A stretch of 7,916 nt of DNA from an uncultured Clostridium sp. (GTDB lineage: Bacteria; Bacillota_A; Clostridia; Lachnospirales; Lachnospiraceae), in NCBI GenBank assembly GCA_947174825.1, contig CAMWKN010000052.1, positions 1-7,916 on the forward strand, read 5' to 3'. The position numbers and the translations under genes are program-made. Within the stretch, counting starts at the first letter, position 1. The number at the start of each line of letters is the position of its first letter. Positions 4,961 to 7,916 of this stretch are shown here, in pieces. The notes under the pieces were generated by a model. That model was not told the origin of the DNA. It was given only the letters and a program-made list of their open reading frames with translations, and did no database searches.

Positions 4961-6739
4961 ATGGAAGAATTTCGATTTCAGGTAAATTTGGGAGGAATGA
5001 TTGAGATCTTATCCGATCATTTATATAGTAGTCCGGAAGTATATATTCGTGAGTTATTGCAAAATGGGGTAGATGCCATTACAGGCAGGGAAAAAGCAGA
5101 TGCTGACTTTCAAGAGAATCGGGAAGGCAAGCTGCTACTCACCTTAGAGGAAGGAAAGAGTCTGGCATTTCGCGATAACGGGGTTGGATTGACCAAAGAA
5201 GAGATACACCGGTTTTTGGCGATTATTGGGGAGTCCTCCAAAAAGGATTTAGAAAGTGGTAAAATCTTGAACGATTACATCGGAAGATTTGGAATTGGTC
5301 TCTTGTCCTGTTTTATGGTTTCCGATGAAATCTGCATTAGAACACATTCTGTGGAAACGGATGAGAGTTATGAATGGATCGGAAAACCGGATGGTACCTA
5401 TACCATTCGTGAGTTAGAGGAAGCGGTTCCGGTTGGGACAGAGATTTTTCTGGCAGCAAAGGAAAACGCCGAGGAATATTTTGAGCGGGAAAGGGTGGAA
5501 TTCCTGTTGCTGCACTATGGATTAATTCTCCCATACCCTATTTTGTTAAATGATGGGGAGAATAAAAAGCGGATCAATCCGGTATCTTTGCCATGGGAAA
5601 AGGAGAACCCGAATACACAGGAATTGATGATGTTTGGACAGTTCTTTTTTCAAACTTCCTTTATGGATTGCATTGTGCTTCATTCAGAAGAGGGAGCCGT
5701 GGACGGGGTAGCATATATTCTACCTTATGCGGTGCAGGCATCGGCAAAACAGAATCATATGATTTATCTGAAAAATATGCTCTTGACGGAGAAAGGGGAG
5801 GGGCTGGTTCCAGACTGGTCTGTTTTTGTAAAATGTATTATCAATGCCAGAGACTTGCGGCCAACTGCTTCCAGAGAGGGATTCTATTCCGATGAAACCT
5901 TGCATCAGGCGCAGAAAAATATTGGGAATTGCATTGCAGATTATTTGAAGAAACTTGCCAGAGAAAACATAGAGGCATTTCGTGCCTTTTTGGAGGTACA
6001 TAGTTTGGTGGTCAGGAGTATGGCGATTGACGATGACGAGTTATTTCAATTGTTCATCAATGAATTGGAATTTGAGACCACCAGAGGCAGAATGACAGGC
6101 TATGATTTGCGCATGAGCAAGGAACAGCTTCTCTACTGTAATTTGAAAGAGTATCAGCAGTTATCACAGGTTTTTGTGGCACAGGGGAAATTGCTGATCA
6201 ATGCGGGAATTGTGTATACAGAGGAACTGTTGTTTCGCATGTCTGAATTTTTCGGGGTTTTGGTTATGCGGGTAAATGCCACCGAGGTGGATGATCTTCT
6301 AAAAGAAGTCAAAATTAGTGAAATGGAGCAGTGTGTTGACTTCTTAGATATTGCCCAGAAAGTCTTGGAGCCATATCATTGTGCAGTGGAGATGAAGCAG
6401 TTTATTCCTGCCAATTTGCCGGCATTTTATTATGTGGACAGCCAGGCACAGTTATATCGTGACCTGCAGAATGCCAAGGAAAATTCAGATGGAGTTTTCT
6501 CTGATTTATTAGACAGTTTTGCTGAGGATATCGAGGAAAAACAGGCGAATACCTTATATTTTAATTATCAAAATCCCATTATTAAAAAAATGGCTGCTTT
6601 GGGGAAGGAAGATAAATTAGAAGATTTTATTTTTATTATCTATGTGCAGACCTTGCTGATTGGAGGCTTTCATTTAAGAAATAATGAGCTGGGCAGGATG
6701 AATGATAATATATTAAATATACTGGAGCAATTATTATAG
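4961..6739 (+). CDS. Hsp90-family (HtpG-like) molecular chaperone ATPase
   Basis: A divergent member of the Hsp90 family: a dimeric GHKL-type ATPase thought to remodel client proteins in the cytoplasm. At 592 residues it is a little shorter than E. coli HtpG (624). The N-terminal ATPase domain has all key boxes: YIRELLQNGVDAI (28-40, catalytic Glu31 and Mg-binding Asn35), RDNGVGLT (71-78, nucleotide-binding Asp72), YIGRFGIGLLSCFMV (106-120, lid glycine box) and VGTEI (158-162). The middle domain carries RDLRPTASREGF (297-308), where Arg305 lines up with the catalytic-loop Arg of HtpG (LNVSRE motif). The C-terminal part has NPIIKKMAALG (538-548) and VQTLLIGGFHLRNNELGRMN (562-581), matching the HtpG dimerisation end. 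There is no MEEVD tail. Much of the middle and C-terminal sequence is unlike canonical HtpG, so I give no htpG symbol. The ATG follows AGAGGG (4945-4950) by ten bases. A helical-repeat gene lies 60 bases downstream, probably in the same operon. Confidence 0.9.
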   Translation: MEEFRFQVNLGGMIEILSDHLYSSPEVYIRELLQNGVDAITGREKADADFQENREGKLLLTLEEGKSLAFRDNGVGLTKEEIHRFLAIIGESSKKDLESGKILNDYIGRFGIGLLSCFMVSDEICIRTHSVETDESYEWIGKPDGTYTIRELEEAVPVGTEIFLAAKENAEEYFERERVEFLLLHYGLILPYPILLNDGENKKRINPVSLPWEKENPNTQELMMFGQFFFQTSFMDCIVLHSEEGAVDGVAYILPYAVQASAKQNHMIYLKNMLLTEKGEGLVPDWSVFVKCIINARDLRPTASREGFYSDETLHQAQKNIGNCIADYLKKLARENIEAFRAFLEVHSLVVRSMAIDDDELFQLFINELEFETTRGRMTGYDLRMSKEQLLYCNLKEYQQLSQVFVAQGKLLINAGIVYTEELLFRMSEFFGVLVMRVNATEVDDLLKEVKISEMEQCVDFLDIAQKVLEPYHCAVEMKQFIPANLPAFYYVDSQAQLYRDLQNAKENSDGVFSDLLDSFAEDIEEKQANTLYFNYQNPIIKKMAALGKEDKLEDFIFIIYVQTLLIGGFHLRNNELGRMNDNILNILEQLL

Positions 6740-6784
6740 GGGATTAGAGGGGTGAAAGCTCCTTTTGATATTTTGATTTATCGG

Positions 6785-6790
6785 AAAGGA
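6785..6790 (+). promoter_or_regulatory. ribosome binding site favouring the ATG 6800 start
   Basis: AAAGGA lies nine bases before ATG 6800. The alternative GTG at 6752 has only GGGG-type purine runs at poor spacing (6739-6742, or immediately adjacent at 6747-6751). The site therefore supports the shorter protein, without fully excluding the longer one. Confidence 0.55.
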
Positions 6791-6799
6791 AAGAGTGTT

Positions 6800-7894
6800 A
6801 TGGGAAAATTTGATGTAGATAAATATTGCAGAGAATACTATACGCTGCCCCATGGGGAGATTCGTATGGCATATTTACGAGAGGCATGGAGAGAGGCGGA
6901 TGAATTGGAGGATTATACATGGCGGATGAAACTGCGGATGGAGTTTATCCATGAAAGTGACTTTTATTCTGACGCCATGGAAATGTATGTCATTATGCCG
7001 GAGCTTCTGAAAATATATGATGAATATGTAGAGCAGTATGGGGTAAATGAGAGTACTTGCCATGAAGTAATGTGGAAATACAAATGGATCTTGGAAACGT
7101 CAAGGGATTTTTATCAGATTTCCATCAAACAGTTTGAAAATATTTCTGAGGACATGAAGAGAAGATTTTTGGAGGCAGGTTACTCTTTACGCCCTTATTA
7201 TGCCTATCTGTTCGAATTTTATATATATATTGATGGGGAAAAGGCAGAACATTTTTATCAGGAATTTAAGAAATGTAAGCGTGATAGGATGTGCGATTGT
7301 GCTGCCTGCGAGAGAAATGATGAAGTGGAATATCTGTTGGAATGTGGTAATATTGACCAGGCGAAAAAGAAAGCAAAGGTACTGTTTGATGGGAGAATGA
7401 CTTGTGCAGAAGTTCCGGAGGCTACCTATGGAAAATTCTTGCGTTATTATAACCTGCAGTTGTGTCAGGGGGAACAGGATTGCTTAAAAGAAGCAGAAAA
7501 GTGTTGCAAAGAAGTGGATAATGCTGTGCGCCGGAGAGGAATTGTACAGAAATATTTTGGAGATGTCATGCTGTTTTATGCTTTGACTAATCAGGAAAAG
7601 GCCCTGGATTGGTTTAAACATTTTTGGTCTCTTTATGAGTCTAATAAAAATCCAATCTATAAGCTCTATTTTGCTTTTGGCATGATTCGTTTTGTAAAAC
7701 AGCTGCAGGAGGAAAAGGACAGTTATCGTATGAAATTGCCAAATAGCTTTCCATTGTATCAGGAGGATGGAAATTACGATTTAGAAGAATTAAGGGAATA
7801 TTATGAAAGCTTTGCCCGTTCCTGTGCACAGAAGTTCGACGCCAGAAATGGTACCAGACATTTCATGGATCTCTATGAAATAATTCAGACTTAA
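6800..7894 (+). CDS. TPR-like helical-repeat protein with CxCxxC motif, partner of the Hsp90-like protein (hypothetical)
   Basis: A soluble protein of 364 residues with no signal peptide or membrane segment. It is mostly amphipathic helix with many aromatic residues, spaced like a TPR or related helical-repeat solenoid: for example the GEKAEHFYQEFKK (146-158), CGNIDQAKKKAKVLF (182-196) and NQEKALDWFKHFW (264-276) segments each look like a repeat helix. The striking part is a cysteine group: Cys159, then CDCAAC (165-170), Cys182, and GRMTCAEVPEATYG (198-211, Cys202). I recall similar DC-x-AC plus G-x-x-TCAE-x-P segments in TPR-like proteins encoded beside Hsp90-family genes in other Gram-positives, but cannot verify it here. 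Function is unknown; metal binding or redox sensing is possible. It follows the Hsp90-like gene by 60 bases with no terminator between, so co-transcription is likely. A longer form from GTG 6752 (380 residues) is possible, but the Shine-Dalgarno favours ATG 6800. The gene ends 22 bases before the window edge, so any third gene is unseen. Confidence 0.75.
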   Translation: MGKFDVDKYCREYYTLPHGEIRMAYLREAWREADELEDYTWRMKLRMEFIHESDFYSDAMEMYVIMPELLKIYDEYVEQYGVNESTCHEVMWKYKWILETSRDFYQISIKQFENISEDMKRRFLEAGYSLRPYYAYLFEFYIYIDGEKAEHFYQEFKKCKRDRMCDCAACERNDEVEYLLECGNIDQAKKKAKVLFDGRMTCAEVPEATYGKFLRYYNLQLCQGEQDCLKEAEKCCKEVDNAVRRRGIVQKYFGDVMLFYALTNQEKALDWFKHFWSLYESNKNPIYKLYFAFGMIRFVKQLQEEKDSYRMKLPNSFPLYQEDGNYDLEELREYYESFARSCAQKFDARNGTRHFMDLYEIIQT

Positions 7895-7916
7895 ATAAAA
7901 AATTGCTGTTAAAGAG

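Noticed and set aside
5593..5895. 100-codon plus-strand frame inside the Hsp90-like gene
   Set aside because: Out of frame within a well-supported coding region; Gly/Arg/Cys-rich translation with no domain.
4961..7894. Reading the Hsp90 and TPR-like pair as a phage-defence system
   Set aside because: There is no nuclease, toxin, integrase or other defence gene nearby and the flanking genes are chromosomal housekeeping genes; kept only as a possibility within the module finding.

Overview
The window looks like a stretch of a low-GC Firmicute chromosome, most likely a gut Lachnospiraceae (Clostridia). The reasons are the strong AGGAGG-type ribosome binding sites, the AT-rich intergenic DNA, a secreted-type GH29 fucosidase with a lysine-rich tail, an ECF sigma factor paired with a DUF4179-like membrane anti-sigma protein, and an Hsp90-like gene beside a helical-repeat gene. 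This placement rests on recognising protein types, not on a database search. No phage, transposon, CRISPR, tRNA or rRNA sequence was seen.

Layout: (1) 1-1008, plus strand: the 3' two thirds or so of an alpha-L-fucosidase gene cut by the window edge, followed by a stem-loop at 1061-1117 that probably ends its transcript. (2) 1146-2954, plus strand: a self-contained sigma/anti-sigma operon. It has an ECF-type promoter (TGAAAT, 17 bp, CGTC), a structured leader, an ECF sigma factor that probably starts at a TTG codon, and three bases after its stop codon a membrane-anchored anti-sigma protein. (3) 2989-3037: a long inverted repeat between convergent genes, likely a terminator for both. (4) 3093-4700, minus strand: pyrG, CTP synthase, with its own sigma-A-like promoter. 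(5) 4961-7894, plus strand, divergent from pyrG: an Hsp90-family ATPase gene and, 60 bases downstream, a gene for an alpha-helical, TPR-like protein with a clustered cysteine motif.

Functionally the window is a set of independent units: glycan degradation, envelope-stress type transcriptional control, pyrimidine nucleotide synthesis, and a possible two-gene chaperone module. The last is the least conventional part: a divergent Hsp90 that keeps the ATPase residues, paired with a possible cysteine-containing partner protein. The partnership is inferred from gene order and domain type only.
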